A model generated the notes under the pieces. The model ran no database searches and had not been told where the DNA came from. It saw only the letters and a program-made list of their open reading frames with translations. From Actinomycetota bacterium (GTDB lineage Bacteria > Actinomycetota > Actinomycetes > S36-B12 > UBA5976), in NCBI GenBank assembly GCA_017853815.1, contig JAFMIT010000003.1, positions 1 through 37,454 of the forward strand: a stretch of DNA of 37,454 nucleotides, written 5' to 3'. Below are positions 9,405 to 17,472 of the stretch, one piece after another (the first letter of the stretch is position 1; every line of letters begins with the position of its first letter). A program made the translations under genes and the position numbers.

Positions 9405-10417
9405 GCCTCGCCGCCCTCCTTAACCCGAAGCTGCATCACCGTGGTGACAAAGTTCTCTCCCGCCGGGTTAGCAAATCGATCCAACAAAACTCCTGCAGCT
9501 ATGCGGCCGATGGTCTGTGGATCGTGATCAAGAGTTGTCACCCCCAAGAGCGATGCTTGTGGAAAATCATCAAAGCTAATGATGGGAATTTCGCGTCCAG
9601 CTGCGCGCAGGCCACGGAGTGCACCCTGAGCAATCAAGTCGTTCGCCGCAATGATTCCGTCCACACCAATTTGGGACTTAACGAGATCGGTGATTCTTAA
9701 AAATGCGTCGTTTTCGTTGTGCACGCCAGAAATGACTTGGCAATCTGATTTCGATAATCCCAAACGAGCGAGTGCGCTGTTAAAGCCTGCAATTCGCTGC
9801 CCGGCTGTCCAAATGGATTCGTGGTCTGCGATCAAAGCGATGCGCTTCAACCCCTTGTTGGCAAGGTATTTCACACATTCGTACATACCTCCGTTGTTAT
9901 CGACAAGAACATTGTCGGCATCAAAGAAGGGGGCTGGGCGGTCAACAAAGACAAAGGAGAACCCTCTGCGACGCTCAGCATGAAGATATGAATAGTCCTT
10001 GCCTGAAGGCACCACCAACAGCCCACGAACGCGACGGCCGAGCAGCGAATCGATGAGCGCACTCTCACGCGCTCCGTCATCTCTTGCAGTTGCAATAATC
10101 AAGTCGTGCCCAGCTTCGGTCAGACGCTCTTCAGCTCCTGAGGCAAGACCTGCGTAAAACGGGTTAAAAAGGTCAGAAATGATCATGCCCACGAGGTTGG
10201 ACATCGGGCCACCGCGCAATTCGCGAGCGATGGCGTTTGTCCGGTACCCCAACAGATTGGCAGCCTCACGCACTTTGGCTGCGGTTTTTGGCGTGACATT
10301 GGCCTGATCGTTGACCACGCGAGAGGCAGTTTTGATGCTCACTCCGGCCACGGCGGCAACATCAGCTAGCGTCGGGTGAGCGACGATTCCAGTCTGGTCT
10401 GTAGGCGGCGTGGACAA
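9401..10417 (-). CDS. LacI family transcriptional regulator
   Basis: A 338-residue repressor with the canonical N-terminal helix-turn-helix (TLADVAAVAGVSIKTASRVV, residues 16-35). The hinge region NLLGYRTNAIAREL follows, then a periplasmic-binding-protein-like effector domain (VGMIISDLFNPFYAGL, IPIISFDDF). It starts at TTG, seven bases after GAGAGGGA; an ATG at 10431 is out of frame. It is the first gene of the ROK-GH2-GH28 operon and is coupled to ROK by ATGA. Palindromes of the LacI type lie upstream and also precede the sugar importer, so it probably represses itself and the importer, with release by a sugar ligand. The ligand is unknown. Confidence 0.95.
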   Translation of the reverse strand: MSTPPTDQTGIVAHPTLADVAAVAGVSIKTASRVVNDQANVTPKTAAKVREAANLLGYRTNAIARELRGGPMSNLVGMIISDLFNPFYAGLASGAEERLTEAGHDLIIATARDDGARESALIDSLLGRRVRGLLVVPSGKDYSYLHAERRRGFSFVFVDRPAPFFDADNVLVDNNGGMYECVKYLANKGLKRIALIADHESIWTAGQRIAGFNSALARLGLSKSDCQVISGVHNENDAFLRITDLVKSQIGVDGIIAANDLIAQGALRGLRAAGREIPIISFDDFPQASLLGVTTLDHDPQTIGRIAAGVLLDRFANPAGENFVTTVMQLRVKEGGEA

Positions 10418-10513
10418 AAGTTCCCTCTCATGTGTATTCCTGCGTGGACCGAAAAGATGGTTCCTGCCCTGAGGTCATGAACCGACGTCGATTTCCTCAC
10501 GCCTGAGCACAAG

Positions 10514-10527
10514 GTGCAACGATGTCA
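10514..10527. promoter_or_regulatory. degenerate LacI-type half-operator upstream of lacI
   Basis: GTGCAACGATGTCA shares its last 11 bases with the fuller palindrome 45 bp away at 10559-10572. Only one half-site is intact. It would be a secondary site for a repressor bound at two helically spaced operators. It is weak on its own. Confidence 0.3.
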
Positions 10528-10558
10528 ATCAGAAAATCTACACCACACTGTCCATGTT

Positions 10559-10572
10559 TGACAACGATGTCA
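10559..10572. promoter_or_regulatory. LacI-type operator between lacI and the acyltransferase gene
   Basis: TGACAACGATGTCA is an inverted repeat with perfect TGACA/TGTCA arms around a central CG, the signature of LacI-family operators. It matches 12 of 14 bases with the site before the solute-binding protein gene (18786-18799). It lies in the divergent intergenic region between lacI (start 10417) and the OafA-like gene. Seeing the palindrome is direct; its recognition by the neighbouring LacI protein is inference. Confidence 0.55.
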
Positions 10573-10624
10573 GATAGCCTTGGGGAGCCGTCATCGATAC
10601 CCAATACAGGCTTGGAGCTCCGTC

Positions 10625-12796
10625 TTGAGCACTCACTACATGGACAATAGTCATCGCGTCTACCCGCACATTGAGGGGCTGCGCGCAGTGGCAATCCTGG
10701 CGGTGGTAGCTCATCACATCGGACTGCTTCCTCGGGGCTTTCTGGGGGTAGACGCCTTTTTCGTCATTTCTGGCTTTCTCATCACCAGCCTGCTCATCCA
10801 AGACTTCGCCGTTGCCGGCCGAATCCGCCTGCTGACGTTCTACGCAAGACGTGCCCGCCGAATATTGCCGCTAGCAGGTCTCGTCATTGTGACCACTTTG
10901 CTGCTTGTCGCCTCGCAGGGAAATGAAGTCAGTACGCAGGCAGCGGCCAGAGAAGGTGTCTCCGCCTCGATATTCATGGCCAACTTTCATTACCTCGATC
11001 TCAGCACGGACTATTTCTCAACTATTGAGCACCCCGTCTTGCGAAACTTCTGGTCGCTAGCAGTCGAAGAGCAGTTCTACCTCGTTTGGCCCGCGTTGCT
11101 TCTCGCACTAGGGCTGGTGGCCAAGCGGAATTGGAGCAAGTGGGCAGTCGTGCTGGCGTCGGTCGTCACAGTTGCTTCACTGGCTGTGGGTCTCATCGTC
11201 GGTAATGCCAATCCAAACGCTGCGTATTTCATGCCTCACACAAGAGCGTACGAGCTCGGGATTGGAGCGCTACTGGCATTCCTTTCACAAAACGACCGCT
11301 TGCCGCGCCTACCAACTCTGTGGCGAACGTTTGTCTGCATCCTGCTTCTCGCAACTTTTCTCGTCACCACCCCGACGTACAACCCCGCGCTCCAGGCCCT
11401 GCCGACTGTCTTAATCACCGCCCTTGTGATTGCTCTGGGCCTGAAAGACTCGGTCATCGTCTTCGAGAGTCGAGTGCTCACCTACATCGGAAATCGGTCT
11501 TACGGCTGGTACCTGTGGCATTGGCCATTGCTCGTGATTTTTGGTTTAAGCACAGAAACGCCAGCGTCCCTTACCGAAATGTTCCTGATTGTTCTTGGCG
11601 CATTCGTTCTCAGTGATCTGGCCTATCGAATCTTCGAAAATCCAATTCGCCGCAGTGCCGCACTGAACAACAGTCCTCATAAAGCAATCTCGGTTGGACT
11701 TGCGTTTGCTCTCACTGCGCTTTCTATCAGCTTGATATTTACTCAGGACCGCTCCGTCGCCGCATCGCCCGAGCCCGAGCCAACCGCATCATCGAGCAGT
11801 CCCAGTGCACCTGAACCAACGCCGTCACCCACAGAAAGTGCCACTGAAAGCCCTACCGCTTCACCATCATCGACCGTGGCAACAACACCTGCTGCTCCAG
11901 CGGATCCAAAAGTGCAGGAACTTGTAGGAAAACTATCTGGCACTTCGAGCGCGGCTTTGTTGGCGCAGGTACAAAGCGTAATTCAAGGTGCTATCGATGC
12001 CGAAGCTTTCCCCTACAAAACGCTGCCTCGACTCGGAGACATTGTGCGAGATCGCAGTGCGTGGTTTGAGAATGGATGTTCGGTTGACTTCCCCAACACA
12101 GACGTTCCGGAGTGCGTCGGCGGCGATGACACTGCCGCGCGCACGCTCGTGCTCTACGGCGACAGTCATGCCACTATGTGGATGCCAGCGTTTGATCGCA
12201 TCGGCAAAGCCGAAGGCTGGAAGGTAGTGCTATTCGCAAAGTTGGCATGTCCACTGGTCGAAGAAAACGTGTGGAGCTACCAGCTGAACAAGCCATTCAA
12301 CGAATGTCAGGAGTGGCAAGCACAAGTTCTTCCCCGCATCGAAGCTCTCGCTCCAGAAATGATTGTCGTCACGGATCAATGGAAACCAGCAGTCAATAAC
12401 GGTGCGATTGATGACGCAGGCGTGGTGGCGCTATGGCAGCGAGCATTTCAGCCAGCGCTCGCCCGCCTATCCACCTACACCGATAACTTGGTAGTGCTTG
12501 GAAATCTTCCAAACATGAGTTCCGATCCGGCAACCTGCCTATCAACCCGCGGCACCGACCCATGGATCTGCACCACTTTGAGAGACGATGCAGAGTTCAG
12601 TGCTGTGCAAAAGATTGAAAAGAATGCAGCGCTCGCAGTCAAAGCGAAGTACGTCAATGTGATGCAATGGGCGTGCACCGTGCAATTCTGTCCAACGGTA
12701 ATCGGTGGACGAGTCGCCTACTTCGATCAGTGGCATTTCACCGACACATATGTTGAGTGGCTCGAGCCCTTGCTTAAAGTATCCGTCGGACTGTAG
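10625..12796 (+). CDS. OafA/YrhL-type membrane acyltransferase with C-terminal SGNH domain
   Basis: Integral membrane O-acyltransferase, about 723 residues. Residues about 10-345 form the Acyl_transf_3 domain with some ten hydrophobic helices. It opens with HIEGLRAVAILAVVAHHIG (catalytic-type histidine) and includes the hallmark FWSLAVEEQFYLVWP. A Pro/Ser/Thr/Glu-rich spacer (about 378-430) leads to an SGNH esterase-like domain with GDSHATMW (Ser in block I) and a C-terminal DQWHFTD Asp/His block. Such fusions O-acetylate surface glycans, teichoic-type polymers or peptidoglycan. TTG at 10625 has GGAG seven bases upstream; ATG at 10640 is an alternative. It ends 3 bp before the converging lectin gene. 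Confidence 0.9.
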   Translation: MSTHYMDNSHRVYPHIEGLRAVAILAVVAHHIGLLPRGFLGVDAFFVISGFLITSLLIQDFAVAGRIRLLTFYARRARRILPLAGLVIVTTLLLVASQGNEVSTQAAAREGVSASIFMANFHYLDLSTDYFSTIEHPVLRNFWSLAVEEQFYLVWPALLLALGLVAKRNWSKWAVVLASVVTVASLAVGLIVGNANPNAAYFMPHTRAYELGIGALLAFLSQNDRLPRLPTLWRTFVCILLLATFLVTTPTYNPALQALPTVLITALVIALGLKDSVIVFESRVLTYIGNRSYGWYLWHWPLLVIFGLSTETPASLTEMFLIVLGAFVLSDLAYRIFENPIRRSAALNNSPHKAISVGLAFALTALSISLIFTQDRSVAASPEPEPTASSSSPSAPEPTPSPTESATESPTASPSSTVATTPAAPADPKVQELVGKLSGTSSAALLAQVQSVIQGAIDAEAFPYKTLPRLGDIVRDRSAWFENGCSVDFPNTDVPECVGGDDTAARTLVLYGDSHATMWMPAFDRIGKAEGWKVVLFAKLACPLVEENVWSYQLNKPFNECQEWQAQVLPRIEALAPEMIVVTDQWKPAVNNGAIDDAGVVALWQRAFQPALARLSTYTDNLVVLGNLPNMSSDPATCLSTRGTDPWICTTLRDDAEFSAVQKIEKNAALAVKAKYVNVMQWACTVQFCPTVIGGRVAYFDQWHFTDTYVEWLEPLLKVSVGL

Positions 12797-12799
12797 TTC

Positions 12800-15340
12800 T
12801 TACGCAACCACTAAACGGACTGCAATATCGCCCGCAAACTTTGGTGTCGTGACTTTTACTTTGAGTCCTACAGATCTCACAAGACTCGTCTTGAGTATTG
12901 CACCAGTCTGAACATTGATGAGCTGAACCTTGTATCTGCCCGCAGCAGCAACAGGCACCATGAAACTCGCTGCAAGAGCAGTTGGAACTCCGACGGCTCG
13001 AGGCTTGCGATTTTCTTTGAGAGCTTTGATCAGTTCTGCGGTCAACAACTTGATGCGTGCGCTTCGACTGTAATCAGAATGACGTACCCACACCAAGGTG
13101 CGACCGGAGCCAACCAACGCCTGCGTAATGGTGTGCTTGGGGCCAGCAATTTTTCTCGGGGTCATTGATGGCAGGTCCGCACCCGCAATCAAAACGCTCA
13201 AACTCTTCGTAGCACCCCACAGCTTGAGTGGATCGATGTACTCGTCCCACCACCAGTACATAGCTGGAGAACCAAAGCCTGCGAAAACTGCTGCCCATTG
13301 ACTGTTGTGCATGTGGAGGCCGGTCTTGTCGAGCGTTGGATCCTCGCCCGCTGCACCTGATCCCATTTCTGCAACGATGGTTGGCTTGCCTGGCAAAACA
13401 GTTTTCATCGATGGCGCAAGATTGCCCAAAGTCGCAATGGGATCAGCGTCGTTGTACACGTGAATTGAGGCAAAATCGACGTTGGACCAATCACGAAGAC
13501 TTCCACCCGAAGACCAGGAGGTGGTGGTGGGGTGGTTGTACGCATCAAGAGTTCTCAACAATTGATCCGACTCACGAATCCAGGATTGAAGTTCACTTGC
13601 GCCCATGGGCGTGAAGTCAACTTCGTTCCACCATTCCCACGATACAAGTGACGACTGCGCTCCCCAGCGGGCAACGACGTAGCGAAGCCGCTGTTCCCAG
13701 AACTTCTTGGCGTCGGCGGACGTCACGAACTCACCAGGACTATTTAGTGGTCCGCCATTGAGTTTGTTGTAAGGGTTATCGCGCCATTCGCTGTTGGTGG
13801 TCTCACTAAAGGCACCGTGATTGAGCAGCACCAAATTGATGTTGATGCCGTACTTAGCACCAAGCGCAAAGACTTGGTCCAGCTTCTTGGCACGATCTTG
13901 CCGCTTGGAATAGTCACCAAGACCAGTGTCTTTCCATTCGATTCCAAATCCCCAGGATGCCATCCACACACGAGCCCAATTAGCTCCATTGCGGGCGGCT
14001 TGCTTGAACCACTTGTCGTAGTCGGCGAGCGAATTTTGTTTTGACCAAGCGATGTTGTACCCGATTGGTGTGAACGGCTTTCCGCCACGGCTAAATCCTG
14101 TGCCGTTCACTTGAATCTGCGGAACCGATGCCTCAGCAAAAGTGAGACTTAATGGCTGAACCACTTTGGATAGATCAAGCGATCGGATGACACCACTGAC
14201 TCGCAGCGTCCACTGTCCAGCTTCGGTCGGTTTGAATCGAACGCGGAACACACCTTCGCCTCGTGGGAGTGCACCCGTGTAATCCTGGAACCAGAAGAAG
14301 GGACTGCGCACGATTTGCTTCGAAGGACCTTCGAATTCGGCCCAGATATTCGCTTGGTCGATTGAGAATGGATTCGCTACCGACGGAGTTCCCAGCAAAT
14401 CAATCTCTGCAGGAGTTTTCGAGTCACCAGCAGAAACCATGCGAGTAACAATGTCCGTAGGAACAGGGTCACAGGCAGCGGCATCAAAGATATCTCCGAC
14501 TCCTGCGACAGCCTGGAAATCAATGCTCTGAGTGTGGGGCACCATCAATGGTGCAGTTTGGCCACCGTACTCCACCAGTGCATACGCAAGCGGTTCGATA
14601 TCGCGAGCGTCATTCCACACGCCGGTGTTCGCCTTCATTTCAAGTGAGTTCTCACCACCCGCAAAAAAGTTGTTGGGCTCCCCGGCGGCCCAATTGGTAA
14701 ACGTGAAAAGTTGCCCGGCTTCAGGCCCGGCCATCCAGCGCCATTCGCCATCTTTTGCGGCATCACTTCCACCGAGCCAACCGCCGACGCCAAGCGTCGA
14801 GAGAACCTCGACTTCGCTCGCCGATGTCACGGTTGCCAAGTAGCCAGACATTCCGTTGAACGTGGACGCCAACGCTGTGCTGCTTGCTGCCTGCCAATTC
14901 GCATAGGTCCCAGCAATCGCTGCATAGAAGTGGCCATTGCTCGAAAGGTAAGAAGCACCAGCTGGCGCAATCATGACCGTGACGTTGCCTGGGCCGGCAC
15001 TGGCACCCCGCACTCTCAACGATGCCAGTGCCGCGGCGACGTCGGCGGCGTCGCCTTCGAACGCAATGCGTCCAGAACCCTTGGTCGAAGGACTTGACCA
15101 CCCAGCGACCGCATCAAGCCGATTCCGCACTGCAACGGCACCTATTCCGTTTGCGATCTCGATGGTTGCGCGGATTCGGGTAATGCCAACAGGAATATCG
15201 CCGATTACAACGCCTGGTAAGGCATCACAGGTCGTCGTTGAGACTTCAGGTGTCACAGCGGCACTCGGTACAGCCAGACATGAAACGCCCATCGCAAAAG
15301 TGACGAGAAGAGTCTTCAGGACTTTTGAAAAGCGATTCAC
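12800..15340 (-). CDS. secreted C-type lectin / DUF5060-like / GH5-like glycosidase (mannanase candidate)
   Basis: An 846-residue exported modular protein. A signal peptide (1 to about 28, ending VPSAA) is followed by a beta-rich domain (about 37-130). A C-type lectin domain (about 136-259) has the Ca2+/sugar motifs EPNN (221-224), E230/N231 and WND (242-244); the EPN form is the mannose/glucose-selective type in characterised lectins. A DUF5060-like sandwich follows (about 322-400), then a TIM barrel (about 405-710) with acid/base Glu573 in WWNEVD, HVY, and nucleophile Glu658 in IVAEMG. A C-terminal beta domain ends the protein. GTG at 15340 is preceded by CAGGAAT and begins a clean signal peptide. 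It is last in the importer operon. Mannan cleavage is inferred. Confidence 0.85.
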   Translation of the reverse strand: MNRFSKVLKTLLVTFAMGVSCLAVPSAAVTPEVSTTTCDALPGVVIGDIPVGITRIRATIEIANGIGAVAVRNRLDAVAGWSSPSTKGSGRIAFEGDAADVAAALASLRVRGASAGPGNVTVMIAPAGASYLSSNGHFYAAIAGTYANWQAASSTALASTFNGMSGYLATVTSASEVEVLSTLGVGGWLGGSDAAKDGEWRWMAGPEAGQLFTFTNWAAGEPNNFFAGGENSLEMKANTGVWNDARDIEPLAYALVEYGGQTAPLMVPHTQSIDFQAVAGVGDIFDAAACDPVPTDIVTRMVSAGDSKTPAEIDLLGTPSVANPFSIDQANIWAEFEGPSKQIVRSPFFWFQDYTGALPRGEGVFRVRFKPTEAGQWTLRVSGVIRSLDLSKVVQPLSLTFAEASVPQIQVNGTGFSRGGKPFTPIGYNIAWSKQNSLADYDKWFKQAARNGANWARVWMASWGFGIEWKDTGLGDYSKRQDRAKKLDQVFALGAKYGININLVLLNHGAFSETTNSEWRDNPYNKLNGGPLNSPGEFVTSADAKKFWEQRLRYVVARWGAQSSLVSWEWWNEVDFTPMGASELQSWIRESDQLLRTLDAYNHPTTTSWSSGGSLRDWSNVDFASIHVYNDADPIATLGNLAPSMKTVLPGKPTIVAEMGSGAAGEDPTLDKTGLHMHNSQWAAVFAGFGSPAMYWWWDEYIDPLKLWGATKSLSVLIAGADLPSMTPRKIAGPKHTITQALVGSGRTLVWVRHSDYSRSARIKLLTAELIKALKENRKPRAVGVPTALAASFMVPVAAAGRYKVQLINVQTGAILKTSLVRSVGLKVKVTTPKFAGDIAVRLVVA

Positions 15341-15380
15341 GATATTCCTGTCAGTGGATCCGAGCCTAGAAGTTTGGCGA

Positions 15381-16349
15381 TTACTTGATGCCCGAAAGCG
15401 CAATACCTCGAATGAAGTGCTTCTGAGCAACCAAGAAAAGCAAAACGGTCGGGATAGAGGCGAGAAGGCTGGCGCCCATGATGATGCCTTGCATACCGAT
15501 ATTGCCGGCACCGTTGTTTCGCAACATCGAAAGCGCCACTGGCAGGTTCCACATCTCAGGGCTGTTGGCAATAATCATCGGCCACAAGAAGTTATTCCAT
15601 TCGCCGATTGAAGCGAAGATCATCATGGCAATCATTGCTGGCTTAAGGAGCGGCAGAATGATTCGCCACCAAATCGTGAACTCACTGGCCCGGTCAATGC
15701 GAGCAGATTCGACGAGCTCATCCGGAATAGATGAAAGGTACTGAACGAGGAAGAAGACAATGAACGCTTTGGGAAGTGCCGGAATGATGTAAGCCCAGTA
15801 GGTATCGAGCCAGTTCAGATTACTCATCGTTAAGAAGTTGGGAATGATGCCGACCTGCCATGGAACCATCATCGAACCAATAATGGTCAAGTAAATCAGG
15901 CGCTTGCCCTTCATTCGATGCTTGCTAACAACGTATGCAGCGAGAGATGAGATGAGCATCGTGGCTACGGTGATGGTGACCACAATAAAGAGGCTGTTGA
16001 GAACGTAGTGGAAGAAGCCAAACTGGACTTCTTCAAAGCGTTGGAACAGACCGCGTTGATTGCTCGGATCAGTTGAGTTGTTGTTGACGTTTCCGAAGTT
16101 GGTATTGAAGTAGTTCACCAACAGCCATTTGTTCGGTACGACCGTGGGTGGAACTTTTTGAAGCTCTTGAACTGACTTAAAGGACGATGTAATCATCCAG
16201 TAGTACGGAGCAACCATGATGATGGTCGTGAGGTAGAGAGGAATTCTTCGGAGCTTGCTCCATTTGCTTCGCTTTTCGAAAGGACTCGAAAAGCCGCCAG
16301 CATCGAAAGTGTCTTTCGGTACAAACTCTTCTTGATCAATGATGGTCAT
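15381..16349 (-). CDS. sugar ABC transporter permease, MalG type (CUT1)
   Basis: Inner-membrane permease of 322 residues with about six hydrophobic helices. A cytoplasmic N-terminal tail precedes them, and a long extracytoplasmic Asn-rich loop (FGNVNNNSTDPSNQRG) follows helix one. The cytoplasmic EAA loop that docks the ATPase reads ELVESARIDRASEF: the near-invariant glycine after Asp is arginine here (codon CGG near 15690). Its ATG overlaps the upstream permease stop (ATGA). No ATPase gene is present in the operon, so a shared MsmK/MalK-type ATPase encoded elsewhere is expected. The lectin-glycosidase gene follows after 40 bp. Confidence 0.93.
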   Translation of the reverse strand: MTIIDQEEFVPKDTFDAGGFSSPFEKRSKWSKLRRIPLYLTTIIMVAPYYWMITSSFKSVQELQKVPPTVVPNKWLLVNYFNTNFGNVNNNSTDPSNQRGLFQRFEEVQFGFFHYVLNSLFIVVTITVATMLISSLAAYVVSKHRMKGKRLIYLTIIGSMMVPWQVGIIPNFLTMSNLNWLDTYWAYIIPALPKAFIVFFLVQYLSSIPDELVESARIDRASEFTIWWRIILPLLKPAMIAMMIFASIGEWNNFLWPMIIANSPEMWNLPVALSMLRNNGAGNIGMQGIIMGASLLASIPTVLLFLVAQKHFIRGIALSGIK

Positions 16350-17320
16350 CGCAAATCCTCAAAACTCTTAGACAGCTTCAGGTTGATCAAACTGATGATG
16401 AAAATAATGCCGAAAAGAACCCATGCGATTGCCGACGCGTAGCCCAATCGGAAGTGAATGAATCCCTGGTCATACAAATACGGGACCAACATAAGCGCCA
16501 TATCCTGAAGGCCACCGACAGAGCCAACGCTGGTTGGGAAAAGAAGATAGACACCTTCGAAAATCTGGAAGGCGCCGATGATGCTTGTGATTCCGACGTA
16601 AGTCATCACGGGCTTGAGTAGTGGCAGTGTGATGTACCGGAAACGCTGGCGCGGATTTGCGCCATCAATCATCGCGGCTTCGTAGTAGTAGGTCGGAATG
16701 GAGTTGATGCCGGCAAGGAACAAGATCATGCCGTAGCCCGCCCCACCCCAGACAGACATGAGCACAAGAATCGGGACTGCGAGTGCGGGGGTAGCAAGCC
16801 ATTCGACTGGGGAGATTCCCATTGCAGCCAACACGCCGTTGAGCAGACCAACGCCATCGCCACGAAACACCCAGCCCCACACGAGGACTGTGGCAATGGA
16901 TGACGTCACAGAAGGTAAGAAGAAGACAACGCGCAAGATGCGATTCGATTTGGTGTCAGCTTGCAAAGCAATGGCCAACATCAACGAGGCAATAATTGTC
17001 AAAGAGACTGCGCCAACGACATAGTACGAGGTATTGAGAAGTGCCTTATGAAAACGATCATCTTCAAAGAAGAGTCGGTAGTAATTGCCAAATCGAACTG
17101 AGCCGCAGGGGCTGAGTTCTTCGTCGCAAATGGCGTTGTAACGCATGAAGGAGAGCCGGAAGCTTGCAAAGATGGGGTAGATGCTGAACGCAACGAACAA
17201 AAGAACGAAGGGAGCGAGCATCAGGTATGAACTCAGGCCAGAGTCGCTCCATTTGTAGAAGCCTTTGCGACGCTGCCGGGTGGGCTCTAAAGCGGTCACG
17301 GTTGGTGTCGACGTAGACAA
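16346..17320 (-). CDS. sugar ABC transporter permease, MalF type (CUT1)
   Basis: A 324-residue permease with six predicted membrane helices and the typical opening LMLAPFVLLFVAFSIYPIFASF. The EAA loop YYYEAAMIDGANPRQRF has the normal glycine, unlike its partner. It pairs with the MalG-type permease through an ATGA overlap and follows the binding-protein gene after 152 bp. The start is TTG at 17320 with only a weak upstream GAG. A LacI-like palindrome TGTCGACGTAGACA overlaps the first codons (17306-17319), which may be chance. Confidence 0.92.
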   Translation of the reverse strand: MSTSTPTVTALEPTRQRRKGFYKWSDSGLSSYLMLAPFVLLFVAFSIYPIFASFRLSFMRYNAICDEELSPCGSVRFGNYYRLFFEDDRFHKALLNTSYYVVGAVSLTIIASLMLAIALQADTKSNRILRVVFFLPSVTSSIATVLVWGWVFRGDGVGLLNGVLAAMGISPVEWLATPALAVPILVLMSVWGGAGYGMILFLAGINSIPTYYYEAAMIDGANPRQRFRYITLPLLKPVMTYVGITSIIGAFQIFEGVYLLFPTSVGSVGGLQDMALMLVPYLYDQGFIHFRLGYASAIAWVLFGIIFIISLINLKLSKSFEDLR

Positions 17321-17381
17321 CCCAACTCACTCTCCTCGTTGTGGCCTCGTGGTAAGAATTTTTCGTGAGGGTCTTCCACCA

Positions 17382-17414
17382 CGTGAGGGACGGGTCTGGG
17401 ACCCGCCCCTCACG
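17382..17414. terminator. strong intercistronic hairpin between binding-protein and permease genes
   Basis: Positions 17382-17389 (CGTGAGGG) pair with 17407-17414 (CCCTCACG). Positions 17391-17396 pair with 17400-17405 after a single A/C mismatch, giving a 14-bp stem with a 3-base loop. A direct copy of CGTGAGGG lies at 17364-17371. No U-run follows on the minus strand, so full termination is unlikely. Hairpins at this position in binding-protein operons commonly stabilise the upstream message or cause partial read-through. That would make more binding protein than permease. Confidence 0.6.
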
Positions 17415-17472
17415 CGTTCTTTGGAAGAAACGACTTGGCCTCGGTGAGGCATTCAGTCGAATGTGTGCGTAA

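Noticed and set aside
14973-15611. A 212-codon + strand open frame
   Set aside because: It lies antisense to the lectin-glycosidase and permease genes, has no family features or ribosome-binding site, and spans two real genes.
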